Positions 1 to 9,871 of a stretch of DNA of 64,000 bases are shown piece by piece. Within the stretch, counting starts at the first letter, position 1; each line of letters opens with the position of its first letter. Source of the stretch: Euglena gracilis (lineage: Eukaryota > Euglenida > Euglenophyceae > Euglenales); the NCBI GenBank assembly GCA_039621445.1, contig CP154954.1, positions 63,756,046-63,820,045 of the forward strand, written 5' to 3'. Under the pieces are notes generated by a model that was not told the DNA's origin, did no database searches, and saw nothing but the letters and a program-made list of their open reading frames with translations. The position numbers and the translations under genes were made by a program.

Positions 1-2521
1 GCCGTGCAGGCTGAGCACCGATGCCGCGAGGCAGAGGTGCAAGGCTTGACGGCGATGATGCGTGCCGGCCCCGGCGAGGGTGCGGCCCGGGTGGTGGACC
101 CGGAAACGGCAGTGGAGGTGGCCCGGCACCGGGGAGCCATGGTGACGCGGGAGGAGATCGCCACGGTGATGCAGCAGATGGAGGAGCGACTGCAGCGGAT
201 GGAGCTCAACTCCAAGACCGAGATCCCGGCGTTCCAGGTGCTGTATTTCAACAAGCCAGCCGACCGGATTTCCGTGGAGTTGGAGGGCAAGTGCAGGGTG
301 TACTTGGAGAAGGCCTTCCGGGAAGTGGACCAAGTGGTGACGGCGCTGTTCAGGGAGATTCAGGTGGCGAAGGAGGAGATCAAGCAGTGGCCTGTGAAGA
401 TGTCCGGTCTCCGCCCAGCCGGGGGACCCCCGGTGTCCTCGGCGGCTCAGACCACGCCGCCAACCCGAGGGGCAACCGATCCCTACCAGTCCGCCCCCCA
501 GCCTGTTTCGGCGGGGGCGGCCCGAGCCCCGGCTGAGCGGTCCTCATCCTCAACCACCGCGCGCCCGGCAAGGGAAGGGATATCCATGCCGCAATCCGCG
601 TATGCATTCCCCCGCCGATCGAGCACCGCCGCAGTCATCCGAGCAGAGCCGCTGTCCGTGTCACAGCGCCAACCGTCGTCCACCGCGCTCCAACGTGCAC
701 CGTCGCATCAGCAGCCGTCCCGCGTGCAAGTGCAGCAGTCCGCGCTGTCGTCGCATCCGTCTGCACCGGCATCGCGACCCGCCAGCACCGCCGCCCCACC
801 AGCGCACCGAGCAGGCAGCATCCGGCATCACACCCGCAAGCCGCAACCATCGCCCTGTCCAAGCAGTCAGCACCGGTTTCGGTGCCGGTGGCTGCTGCCC
901 AGTCTGTCCGAGTCCAAGTCCGACCCGTCTCCCAAGTCTCTGTGCCTGTGTCAAGCCAGCCCCTGGGTGCCGAAGGCACTGAACCGCAGTGTGCCGAAGG
1001 CACGGTGTACCAGCAAGCCGTCCATCCCAACCCATCGCATGCCATGCATCAGACCCCCGCGGTGGCGTTCGCCAGCGGGATGTCTCCCCAGCCAGCCATG
1101 CAGCCATCAACCCACCCTGCCGGCGGGCCCCCGCCGGTGATGCAGTCTGCGGTGCCGGCCGCGATTGCGGCCACACCAGCGGACCCAGCCAATCCGCCCG
1201 CGTCGCGGCTCCGACCGGAGCTGCGGCTCGTGCGATCCCGCCCGGTGCCGACGAATGCAGCACCGATGCTCCTCATGCGTGCGGGGGCGAGTGTGCCCGC
1301 ACCCGTGAGGGGAACCGCCATCCGAGAAGTCCAAGCAACCACCCTGCCGCTGGGGGCTCCCCAGCTGCAGATCCTGCCACCGCACCTCCTGGATGCGCTC
1401 GGGTGGAGGCATCCGGGCCGGTTCTCGGGTAACGCCGAGGACTGGCCCCAATGGAGGCGGCGGTGGCTCCCCTACCTCCGCGAGGTGGAGGGGATGGTCC
1501 CCCTCCTCAGCGAGGCGCAGCGGGTGGCGCTGCTGCGGAGTACGGTGGATGAGGCGACGGCGTTGCACATCGACCTGATGGTGGAGACCTACCCCGAGAT
1601 GCCGTTCGAGGAGCTGTGGGCGAGGCTGGACCTGGAGTTGGGTGGAGACGACCGAGAAGCACTACGAAGGAAGCTCCGTCACCTCAAGGTGGTGACGCGG
1701 GGCAAGCTGACGGAGCGCGAGTGGCGGGAGTACTGCGCCAACGCCAAGGCGCTGGCGATGCAGATCGGGGACATGACGGACGTGGAGGGAGGAAGAGGCA
1801 GGCCCATGAAGAGGATCGGCGCCGTGATCACGCGGCGCTGGTCCTGGAAGGCCTACCGGAGGATGTGACGGTGGCGGAGGCGACGGAGATGGTGGTGGAG
1901 GAGACGGGTGTCGTGCCGAAGAAGGTGGATCGCCAAGGCAGAAGAATCAAGGTGGTCCCGGCGGATGATGACCACCGGGCGGCCATCAAGGCGGTGTACG
2001 ACCGGCAGAAGCTGTCTGGTGGAGCCATCGTCCGGGTGGCCCCGGACACCGTGGAGTTCACCGCCACCCAAGTCAACGACCTCATGGTGCGGTGGCTGAG
2101 GGTGGACCAGCGGGCCGCCACCATGGGCGACCCCGAGCCGGCCCACCGCAAACCGGCGGCACCCACAAGATGGCAGCGGGAAGTGGATGTCGAAGATGAA
2201 GATGACGAGACCGACACCAAGGTCAATCAAGGAGTCCAGGAGGAGTCCAACATCAAGGAAGTGAAGAAGGAAGCGGTGAAGAAAGAAAAGGAAGGTGAAG
2301 CGAAGAAGGTGGACGAGACCAAGGACTCCAACGATGCCCAAGGCTGGGCTGGCCGAGGCAAAGGCAATCAGCAGCCGTGGAATGAAGGATGGACCGGCAA
2401 AGGCGAAGCCAAGGGGAAAGATGGTGGAAAAGGCAAAGGCAAGGGTAAGGGGAAAGGCAAAGGCGGTGAGAAAGGTTCCGGCAAAGGAGAAGCGGCCGGG
2501 ACGACATCGACGCAGCAATGA
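1..2521 (+). pseudogene. Gag region of Ty3/gypsy chromovirus (5'-partial, frameshifted)
   Basis: Capsid-type structural protein of an LTR retrotransposon. It opens at the window edge, so the 5' LTR and true start are missing. The reading frame moves from frame 1 (to about 890) to frame 3 (882-1790) and then frame 2 (to the stop at 2521), so this copy is broken or carries sequencing indels. The N-terminal part has a short amphipathic stretch followed by about 200 residues rich in Ser, Pro, Gln and Ala. A capsid-like domain is coded at about 1380-1790, with a tryptophan-rich start (GRFSGNAEDWPQWRRRWLPY). The C-terminus is acidic, then Lys/Gly-rich with GKGKGK repeats at 2395-2500, which could replace a zinc knuckle for nucleic-acid binding. 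No CCHC knuckle was seen. Identification rests on position before pol and on the capsid-like helices. Confidence 0.7.
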
Positions 2522-2611
2522 CGGGGCCGTCCAGGTCCCGAGGGGAAGGGCCTGGACCGGCAGTCAACCCCCCAGCCGACATCCGCACCAGGGACGAGGC
2601 TGGTAAGAGCA

Positions 2612-3047
2612 GTGGAGTATGAAGAAGAAGGATGGCGGCTGGTCCAAAGAAAGAGAAGAGGCAGGAAGTCTCCAAAGGAAGGGGAGAGACCCTGCCTGCG
2701 GCAGGTGTCGAAGGCGAAGCCGACACCATCGTCCCCATCAACATCACCGAGCGTGCCGAAGGCGAAGGTGACATCATCGACCTCATCAACGCCGACGGCA
2801 TCGGGAAACGAAGACATCATCGACCACATCAACGCCGACGGCATCGGCAACAAAGACAGCACCGGGATCGAGTCTACCAAGATCCACGTCATCGCCATCA
2901 ACAACACCGACAACATCGTCACCGAAGGCATCACCAAGACTCCACAAGATACCAGCACAAGAAAGACAAGCACCGGCGAAGGAGGTGAAGAAAACACCAG
3001 CGAAGAAGGAGAAGACAGAGCCGGTGAAGAAGGCGGCGAAGGAAAAA
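2612..3047 (+). pseudogene. Gag-Pol linker, Lys/Ser/Thr-rich
   Basis: This stretch joins Gag to the methyltransferase-like domain. Frame 2 opens with an acidic patch followed by a basic patch (EEEGWRLVQRKRRGRK). It continues into Ser/Thr/Pro/Ile low-complexity sequence made from a GCATCGGCAA-like simple repeat, and frame 3 resumes near 2960 with Lys/Glu repeats running into the next domain. No domain is recognised. The frame change near 2960 is another indel in this copy. Confidence 0.45.
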
Positions 3048-3665
3048 AAGGAAAGATGGGCACTGGACCTGTTCTCCGGAACGGGCAGTGTTAGAAGAGC
3101 GCTGGAGAAGATGGGCTTCAAGGTGATCAGCGTGGACTGGGACGAGAAGTGGAAGCCGGACATCGAGGCCGACGTGAGGAAGTGGGGGTACTGGGAGCAG
3201 TACGCTCCCGGCTACTTCGAGGTCATCGCGGCGTCCCCGCCCTGTACCGAGTACTCCGCAGCCCTCACCACCCGCAAGAGGAGGCTCCGCATGGCGGACG
3301 CGGTGGTGAAGGCCACGAGGGAGCTGGTGGAGTACTTGGCGCCTACGCGGTGGTGGTTTGAAAACCCGAGGTTTGGCTTGCTGCGGTGGCGACGAGTCCT
3401 GCGCGGAGTGCGGTACGTGGATATCGACTACTGCCGCTTCGCGGAGTACGGGTATCGCAAGCCGACCCGCTTCTGGGTCAGCGACGCGATGGCGAAGGAG
3501 CTGGACGACGTCATCTGTTCTTGTGAAGTGCGGCAGCATGGTGGAAGGACCAGACGGCGTACGACGACATCGGCTGCAGCTGGGAGGCAGTGGCGGCGAG
3601 CGCAGATGCACAAGGGAGGAGGCCTACCGCATCCCGGAGGGGGTGGTGCGGTACCTGTGCCTGGG
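3048..3665 (+). pseudogene. C5-cytosine-methyltransferase-like domain inside the chromovirus polyprotein
   Basis: A Rossmann-type methyltransferase domain of about 205 residues lies between Gag and protease. Visible motifs in order are DLFSGTGS (AdoMet-binding motif I, about 3063), an acidic VDWDE strand, ASPPCTEYS (motif IV with the Pro-Cys pair of C5 methyltransferases, about 3228), WWFENPRFG (motif VI-like ENP, about 3352) and VDIDYCRFAEYGYRKPTRFW (motif VIII-like, about 3417). It resembles the short DCM-like enzymes of phages and algal viruses more than multidomain DNMT1 or DNMT3. Frame 3 carries it to about 3525, then frame 1 continues with YRIPEGVVRYLC, so one indel breaks it. Capture of cytosine methyltransferases by retrotransposons is reported for dinoflagellates and charophytes. 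Activity here is not shown. Confidence 0.78.
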
Positions 3666-3739
3666 GGAGAAGGCACGGGAAGAAGTGGCGGCGGCGGAGG
3701 AGGCGAAGAAGGTGCGGAAGGTGGTGGTGCGGCCGTGGC

Positions 3740-4440
3740 AGCACCTCCCAAACCGGCCGTTCACGGTCGGCCGGATGGAGCACCGTGGGGGGTGCTACCA
3801 GCTGCTGATGGACGTGGAGGTGGAGGCAGGCGGGATGAAGATCCAGGCGAAGGCCTTGATCGATACGGGGGCGCGGACCTCCCTCGTGAAGAAGGAGCTG
3901 TTCCCGGAGTCGGTGTTCCACGCGGCAACAACTCCCTTGGTGCTGCGCACGGTGAGCGGAGAAGCACTACCCGGAGGGCAGCGAGAAGCAGAGCTGAAGC
4001 TGTCCTTCGCGGCCCAGACCGACGACGAGGAGCGGAGACCGAGGACCTGGACGACGAAGGTGGTGGCGTACGACGGCTGCATCAGCACGGATTTGATTCT
4101 GGGGTATACGTGGCTCCGGGAGAACCGGCTGGATGTCCAGCCATGGCGCGACACCTTGCAGCTCCACGCGCACCCCAAGTGGATCCTGAGGCGGCGTGGA
4201 GACGAAGAGAAGAAGGAGGAAGATGATGATGCAGACGAAGACGAGCTGGACGGCTACCTCTCCACGGTGAAGAAGATGCGGCAGCTGACCACGGACGAGG
4301 CAGCAGTCCGAGAAGTGGCAATGATGCTGAAGGAGGCCGAAGAAGCGGCGAAGGCGGTGCGAGGGGTGGTGGAGACGAAAGATGATGTCGACCATCCCTT
4401 GGCGCGGCAGCTGCGGGACGAGAGCATCAACGAGTTCGAA
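3740..4440 (+). pseudogene. Retropepsin-like aspartic protease domain of Pol
   Basis: Frame 1 continues from the methyltransferase tail into an aspartic protease that would cleave the polyprotein. The catalytic motif is ALIDTGARTS, with the Asp codon at about 3862, followed after about 80 residues by the hydrophobic flap-to-end strand DLILGYTWLRENRLDVQ typical of Ty3/gypsy proteases. A Lys/Glu/Asp-rich connector (4200-4330) leads to RT. The reading frame is open through the whole domain, so this is one of the better preserved parts of the element. Confidence 0.72.
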
Positions 4441-5215
4441 GGCCGGGTGTTCCGTGAGCAGGTCTGGCCGTGTCCCCCGGCGCGGGGCACCCATGGGAAG
4501 GCAGTGCTGAGGCTGAAGCCGGGAGCAACCCCAGTGGTGGGCCGGATCATCAACCTCAAGGGCGAGCGGCTGGAGGCCCTGAGGGAGATGGAGCGGGAGT
4601 GCCTGGCGGACGGCAAGCTGGAGGCGGGGCGGGGGCCGTGGAGGGCAGCCGCCTTCCCCATCCGCAAGAAGTCGGGCAAGTGGAGGCTGGTGTGCAACTA
4701 GAGCTTGACCAACAAGATGCTGCAGATGGACTCCTACCCCCTACCGCTGACGGAGGACATCGTGAGCGAGCAGGCGAAGTACGAGATCTTCTCGACGGTG
4801 GACCTGCGGGACGCCTTCCACCAGGTGGCCATGGCGGAGGAAAGCCGACCCATCACCAACATCCACCAGCCCGGCGGCCTCTGGCAGTGGACCGTGGTGC
4901 CCCAGGGCATCAACGTCGGTCCGGCGCTGCTCCAGAGGGACATCGACGCGACTTGCCGCAACGTCTCCGCCCACACCCACCCCTACTTCGACGACATCCT
5001 GGTGAGCACGAGCCGGCTGCCAGGGTGGAGCGACGAGGAGCTGATCCGGCAGCACGCGGCGGATCTGCGAGAGACCCTGCGGGCGCTGGAGGCGGATCGG
5101 TGGGTGGCGGATAAAAAGAAAGCGCAGCTGTTCCGCAAGAGGGCGGAGTTCGTGGGGCACGTGCTGTGGGAGGGCAAGCGCGTGCCGCGAGCGGCAAGCT
5201 GGCGGCGGTGCAGCG
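4441..5215 (+). pseudogene. Reverse transcriptase domain of chromovirus Pol
   Basis: RNA-directed DNA polymerase that would copy the element RNA in virus-like particles. The N-terminal fingers (KPGATPVVGRIINLKGERLE, then WRAAAFPIRKKSGKWRLVCN) are followed by an in-frame TAG at 4699-4701 where relatives have a Tyr-Arg pair, so a small deletion probably made the stop. Frame 1 resumes at 4705 with FSTVDLRDAFHQV (motif A Asp), VVPQGINVGPALLQ (motif B) and YFDDILVS (motif C, catalytic DD at about 4984-4995). Near 5190 the frame moves to frame 3 inside the thumb-connection. The active-site aspartates are intact, but the stop and frameshift make the copy defective as read. Confidence 0.85.
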
Positions 5216-6020
5216 GTGGCAACACCCGGCCAATGTGACGAGTTTGCGTGCCTTTCTCGGCCTCTGCAATTATTATTCGGGGTATGCACGTATGTACTCG
5301 GAGCTGGCCGCCCCCCTGCAGGAGAAGCTGAAGCTACCGCGGGATTTGTCCCGGGCGGGCAGCAAGCACCCCATCGTGTGGTCCGCGGCCGAGCTGGAGG
5401 CGTTCGAGAAGCTGAAGGCAGCGCTGGTGGCGGACCTGGAGCTGTGGCACGTGGACATGAACAAGCCGTTCGTGCTCCGCACGGACGCCTCCGATTACGC
5501 GGTGGACGCCGTGCTGGAGCAGCTGCCGAAGGTGGAGGGCATCCCCTCGGTGGAGGAGCTCCTGAAGCCCGGGGCGTCGGTGGCGGTGGGCTTCATGAGC
5601 AGGAAGCTGACGGAGGGGCAGCGGCTGCGGTGGGACACCCGGGACAAGGAGACGTACGCGGTGGTGAGCGCGCTGGACAAGTGGGGCGGCTACATCACCG
5701 GGCAGAAGATCCTGGTGCTGACGGACCACCGGTCCTTGGAGAGCTGGTACAAGGAGCACGTCGCCCGAGGAGCGGGACCGCAGGGCCGGCGGGCGAGGTG
5801 GCACTCCAAGCTCAACGAGCACATGGTGGAGGTGGTGTACGTGCCGGGGGAGAAGAACGAGGTGGGGGACGCGCTGTCGCGGTGGGCGTACCCGGCCAGC
5901 CAGGAGTACCGAGACTCCTGCTGGCACGGGACGGCAGCGGACGCCGAGGAGATGGAGCAGCAGATCCGAGAGGAGAAGGCCGCGGAGCGCAGCTGCCCGA
6001 AGGCAGTACACCCGGTGGAT
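5216..6020 (+). pseudogene. RT connection and RNase H domain of chromovirus Pol
   Basis: Frame 3. The Ty3/gypsy connection motif LRAFLGLCNYYSGYARMYSE is followed by RNase H, which would degrade the RNA strand of the hybrid. Visible landmarks are RTDASDYAVDAVLEQ (first catalytic Asp, about 5480), the SRKLT and WDTRDKETYAVVSALDKW stretch with the catalytic Glu, LTDHRSLESW (third Asp, about 5729) and VVYVPGEKNEVGDALSRW at the end. The domain looks complete and open. It flows into the Pro/Ala-rich linker without a stop. Confidence 0.85.
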
Positions 6021-6690
6021 AAGGTGTGCCCCCGCCCGACTGCAAATGCGGCATCCCCATCGCCGCCAGCCGGGACACCGGCAATCACGGCAGCATCGGC
6101 CGGGACACCGGCCTCCGAGGCGGCGCCCGCCGGGATTCCGGCAGCCAGAAGTCCGGCAATCCGAACGCCGCCCCCACCGCACCCCACCGCGCCGGCTGCG
6201 ACTGCACCACCGACCGTGCGAGTGCCCAGTGCGACAGCGCTGGCATCGCCCGGGCAGCCCGAGCAGCCGCAGCACCCGGCGTTGTCCGCGCAGCCCAAGC
6301 AGCAGCAGCAGCCCGCCACACCACGCACTGTGCGGTTTTCCGTACGGCCAGCAGCGGCACCGGCAGCAGCACCCGCCGTGCGATCCCCGTCCGCCGAGCA
6401 AGCATCGTCCCCGCCCGCGGCCAGCGCACGCAGCATCCCACCGTCCGCAGCGATCGCCGTGACAACCCGAAGCCAGGCGGCCGCCAAGCCGCTCGGTGCC
6501 GCCGTCCCGAAGAAGCCAGCCGTCCCACCGAAGGTGGGGGGTACCCCAGCCCCGCCCTCCTCGCCGTGCCGTCCACCCCCCCCCCCCCCCCCACGCCAGT
6601 GGCAGCCGCCGTGCCGCCTGTGGCGGCCGCCGTGCCGCCAGCTGCAGCCACCCCGGCCGCAGCCCCGCAAGACGAAGACCAGGACCTGAT
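6021..6690 (+). other. Pro/Ala-rich linker between RNase H and integrase
   Basis: About 670 bp of low-complexity sequence open in two frames at once, giving Pro/Ala/Thr-rich or Arg/Ser-rich protein. Imperfect repeats of CCGGGACACCGGCA are visible near 6070-6140, and a run of C lies at 6578-6592. The RNase H frame ends at 6689 and the integrase frame is already open here, so a frame change inside the C run is the likely join. The linker has no recognisable domain. Confidence 0.5.
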
Positions 6691-7935
6691 GGCGATGGAC
6701 TGGAGTGAGGCGTATGAGAAGTGCCCAACGTTCAAAGAGCCGTGGCAGGCCATCAAGCGCGGCCGGCCATGGCCCACCGGCTACCGGAAGGAGGCAGGCA
6801 AGCTGGTGAAGGATTCCGTCTGGTGCGTGCCAGATGCCCTGACCGAGCGGGCAATCCGAGAGCAGCACCGGGCATCGGGGCACGTCGGTGGTGAGCGCCT
6901 CCTCGATGAGGCCAGCCGGAACTTCCAGTTTGCGGTGCCCTCCCGAGCACGCGAGCTGGCGGGCAAGATTCTGGCGGTGTGCGAGTTCTGCCAGGCGTCG
7001 GAGCACCCACACCAACCCCTCCGGCTCCGCATCACGCCCACGCCAGTGCCGCCCCATGTGATGTGTTCGGTGAGCGTGGATCTGTTCCAGATGCCGGAGG
7101 TGGAGGTGGAGGGCGGCAAGCTGGTGAACGTGTTCGCAGCATGCATCGATCGGCACTCCGGCTGGGCGATCGCAACCGTGCACCACACCCGCGGGCTAAC
7201 GGCGGAGGCGGTGGCTAAGGCTATGTATGAGCAGTGGGCGCAGTTCGGCGTGCCAAGCGTCATCACGTCGGACCGGGGCCCCCACTTCGTGGGGGCCTGG
7301 TGGAGGGCAATGTGCGCAAGACTGGGGGTGCGCCATGCCTTCTCCCAAGCATACCACCACGAGGGCAACGCCCGTGCGGAGGTCCTCGGCGCGCAGATCC
7401 AGAAGCGGCTGAGGAAGATGAAGGCGGCGGAGGGCGTGGAGTGGCCGGAGGCGCTGCCGCGGGCCCTGCGGACCCTGCACGACAGTGCTGGGCCCAGCGG
7501 CCTGAGCCCCTTCCAGGTGCTCTTCGGCCGCGAGCGGTGGTATGGCGGGGTGCCGTACCAGCCGCCCACGCGGGCCGAGGACGCGGTGGCCTTCTTCGAG
7601 CGCATGCAGGACATCGATCATCGTGTTGCGAAGATCCTGAACGAGGAGCACGCCAAGACAGCCGAGGCGGTCAACAAGCGGAGGAAAGAGCTGCCGGAGC
7701 TGGAGATCAACGACAAGGTCTGGTATCTCCGCCCGCGCACCCGCACCGGCGAGAAGCTGGAGACGTACTGGATCGGGCCGTGCGTGGTGGCAGAGCGCAC
7801 CAGTGAGCACACGTACGTGCTCCAGATGGAGGATGGCCGGAAGCAGGTGGCCCACCGATCCCAAATCAAGAGCTACCGCCACGATCCAGCCCTCATGGGG
7901 CCACCGCTCCGTCTCTTCCACTTCCGCCAATCCAG
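6690..7935 (+). CDS. Integrase domain of chromovirus Pol
   Basis: DDE-type recombinase that would insert the cDNA. The HHCC zinc-binding region is seen as HRASGH...CEFCQ (about 6868-6996). The catalytic core has VSVDLFQMPEV (first Asp, about 7080), VITSDRGPHFVG (second Asp, about 7269) and HHEGNARAEVLG (Glu, about 7380). Next come LSPFQVLFGRERW and a GPY/F-like module (YWIGPCVVAERTSEHTYVLQ, about 7768). The frame is open from 6026 to 8968 with no internal stop and also includes the chromodomain. The true translation start is unknown, because the product should be released from a polyprotein. Confidence 0.88.
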
Positions 7936-8400
7936 GCCGGAGGAGGGTTCCCGGCTGGACGAGTGGGAGGTGGAGGCGGTGGTCACCCACCGGCGCGATG
8001 CCAACGGCGACCTCGAGTTCCTCGTCAAGTGGCTGGGGTACGAGGAGAAGACGTGGGAGCCGCTGCGGCACTTCTTCCACCGATACGCCTCCCCCATCGT
8101 GTCGTACTTCGTCGAACACGACATCAAGGAGGACATCATGAAGTACCTTTCGAGGTTCCCGGAGGAAGCCCACATCGCCATCTGCCACGCCGTGGAGATC
8201 GAGAAGGAGAAGGAGAAGGAGTTTGGGCTGTCCTGGGAGGAGCCACCAGAGGAGTGGATGTGGCAGGACCCCGAGGACGGAGATGTATGTCGAGAAGGTG
8301 ATGATTCTGCTGGAGACGATGATGAAGGTGATGGAGGAGACGAAGGAGATCGAGACCAAGAAGACGGAGGAGATGCTGGCCCGGCGGGTCCCCAACAAGC
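7936..8400 (+). CDS. Chromodomain and acidic tail of the chromovirus integrase
   Basis: In the integrase frame, WEVEAVVTHRR...LEFLVKWLGYEEKTWEPL (about 7963-8070) is a chromodomain with the usual aromatic residues and the KWxGY and TWEP signatures. Chromodomains of this retrotransposon clade (chromoviruses) steer integration toward methylated-histone chromatin. A helical stretch and a Lys/Glu-rich then Asp/Gly/Glu-rich acidic tail follow to about 8400. The frame stays open to 8968, but the part after 8400 is Pro/Arg low complexity and probably not functional protein. Confidence 0.85.
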
Positions 8401-9289
8401 GGCCCACCCCAGGTACCCGGTCAGGGTCCACCGGCAGCCCGCGAGCGGCGAGCGCCCCGTCTCCATGCGATCCGCTTCTGCGAGGGATGCGCTCTCCCGC
8501 GCTTCCCTTGCCCCAGCTCCACCGTCCACCACCCCATCACTCCCCATGTCACACGTGTACCCACCCCGCAGTCCAGGCGTACCTCAGAGACCCGGTCCCC
8601 GAGTCTCCCCTGCCCCCACGGGTAGATGTCGCCGCCCCCGCGTGTCGACCCGCAGGGACGCCACAGCTCGGGATCCCCCCCTCCCACCAGGGGGCCCCGT
8701 TCCCGTGCACCCCCATGACCCGTCCCTGCGGCGAGGGGGCACCACCACCGGAGGCGTGCCCCTGCATGGCCACGGTGCGACCCGGCCCTTCCTTCCCAAC
8801 AAGGAGGCCACCCCTGCCCCCTGCCCACACCCCATGGGGAAATGGAAAAGGCCTGGCGTCAACCTGGGATTTTCTCCATGGTGGTCGTGTTCCAGTTCAT
8901 CTTTCTGTTCCTTCCCCTCGCCTTCGACGCTCAGGACAGGCAGCTGGCAGCGCGCGCGCAGGAGCTGAGCAGATGATCATGCTGGCTGTCGTCGTGAGGA
9001 GATGCGGTGACGTCGGCGGCAGCTGGCTCACCACCTACTGACCTGATGGATACTGTGGAGGCTCTCACCCACCAACCCAACCTCTTACTGGTGTGCCACC
9101 CCTCCCCTCTCATCCCCAACCGAAGCTGAGCCACGGTGAGCCCGGCCGAGGCCGAGCCAGGAGAAGGGAGACCGGAGAGAGCCCAGAGAGGAGAGAGAGA
9201 GGAGAGGAGAGGAGAGCGACGAAGCACGGGGGCGAAAGCCCCGGGGAGAGGCGAGCAAAGAAGGAGAGGAAAGGAGAAAGAAAGGGGAC
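8401..9289 (+). other. 3' untranslated region or LTR start of the chromovirus
   Basis: GC-rich and C-run-rich DNA between the pol tail and the G-rich satellite. After the long frame closes at 8968 there is a purine-rich stretch (9130-9290, GAGAGAGG and GGGGAAA motifs) that could include a polypurine tract. LTR borders cannot be set because the partner LTR is outside the window. No gene is seen. Confidence 0.3.
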
Positions 9290-9826
9290 CCAAGGGGGGA
9301 AACCCAACCGACCCCGGGGGCAAAGGGGGCCCAGAGGGGACCCAGGGAAGACCAAAGGACCCGGACCGGGGGCACCCAAGAGCGGCCCAGGGGGGGCCGC
9401 CCAAGACCACCCAGGGTTGGGGGCAAGCACGGCCCAGGGGGGCCGGCAAAAAAAAACAAAGCGGCCAGGGGGCCGCGCCCACACCCGGGGGGGGGACCCA
9501 AGAGCGGCCCAGGGGGGGCCGCCCACGACCCAGGGGGGGGGGAACAAAAAACGGCCCAGGGGGGCCGCCCAAACCCCAGGGGGGGGGGGGCGAAAGCGGC
9601 CCAGGGGGGGCCGCCCAGACCCCGGGGGGGGGGGGGGGGGCGCCGAAAAGCGGTCCAGGGGGGCCGCCCAAACCCCAGGGGGGGGGGGGCGCCGAAGAAC
9701 GGCCCAGGGGGGCCTCCCAGACCCCAAGGGGGGGGGAGCACCGAAAAGCGGCCCAGGGGGGGCCGCCCAGACCCCGGGGGGGGGGGCGCCGAAAAGCGGC
9801 TAAGGGTGGGGCGCCCAAGAGACCCA

Positions 9827-9871
<45 letters not shown>

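Noticed and set aside
4699-4701. UAG in RT as programmed readthrough
   Set aside because: It replaces conserved RT residues and one codon is missing compared with relatives, so a small deletion explains it better.
5334-7186. Long antisense frames opposite the chromovirus pol
   Set aside because: High GC leaves antisense frames open; the sense strand has all the RT, RNase H and integrase motifs.
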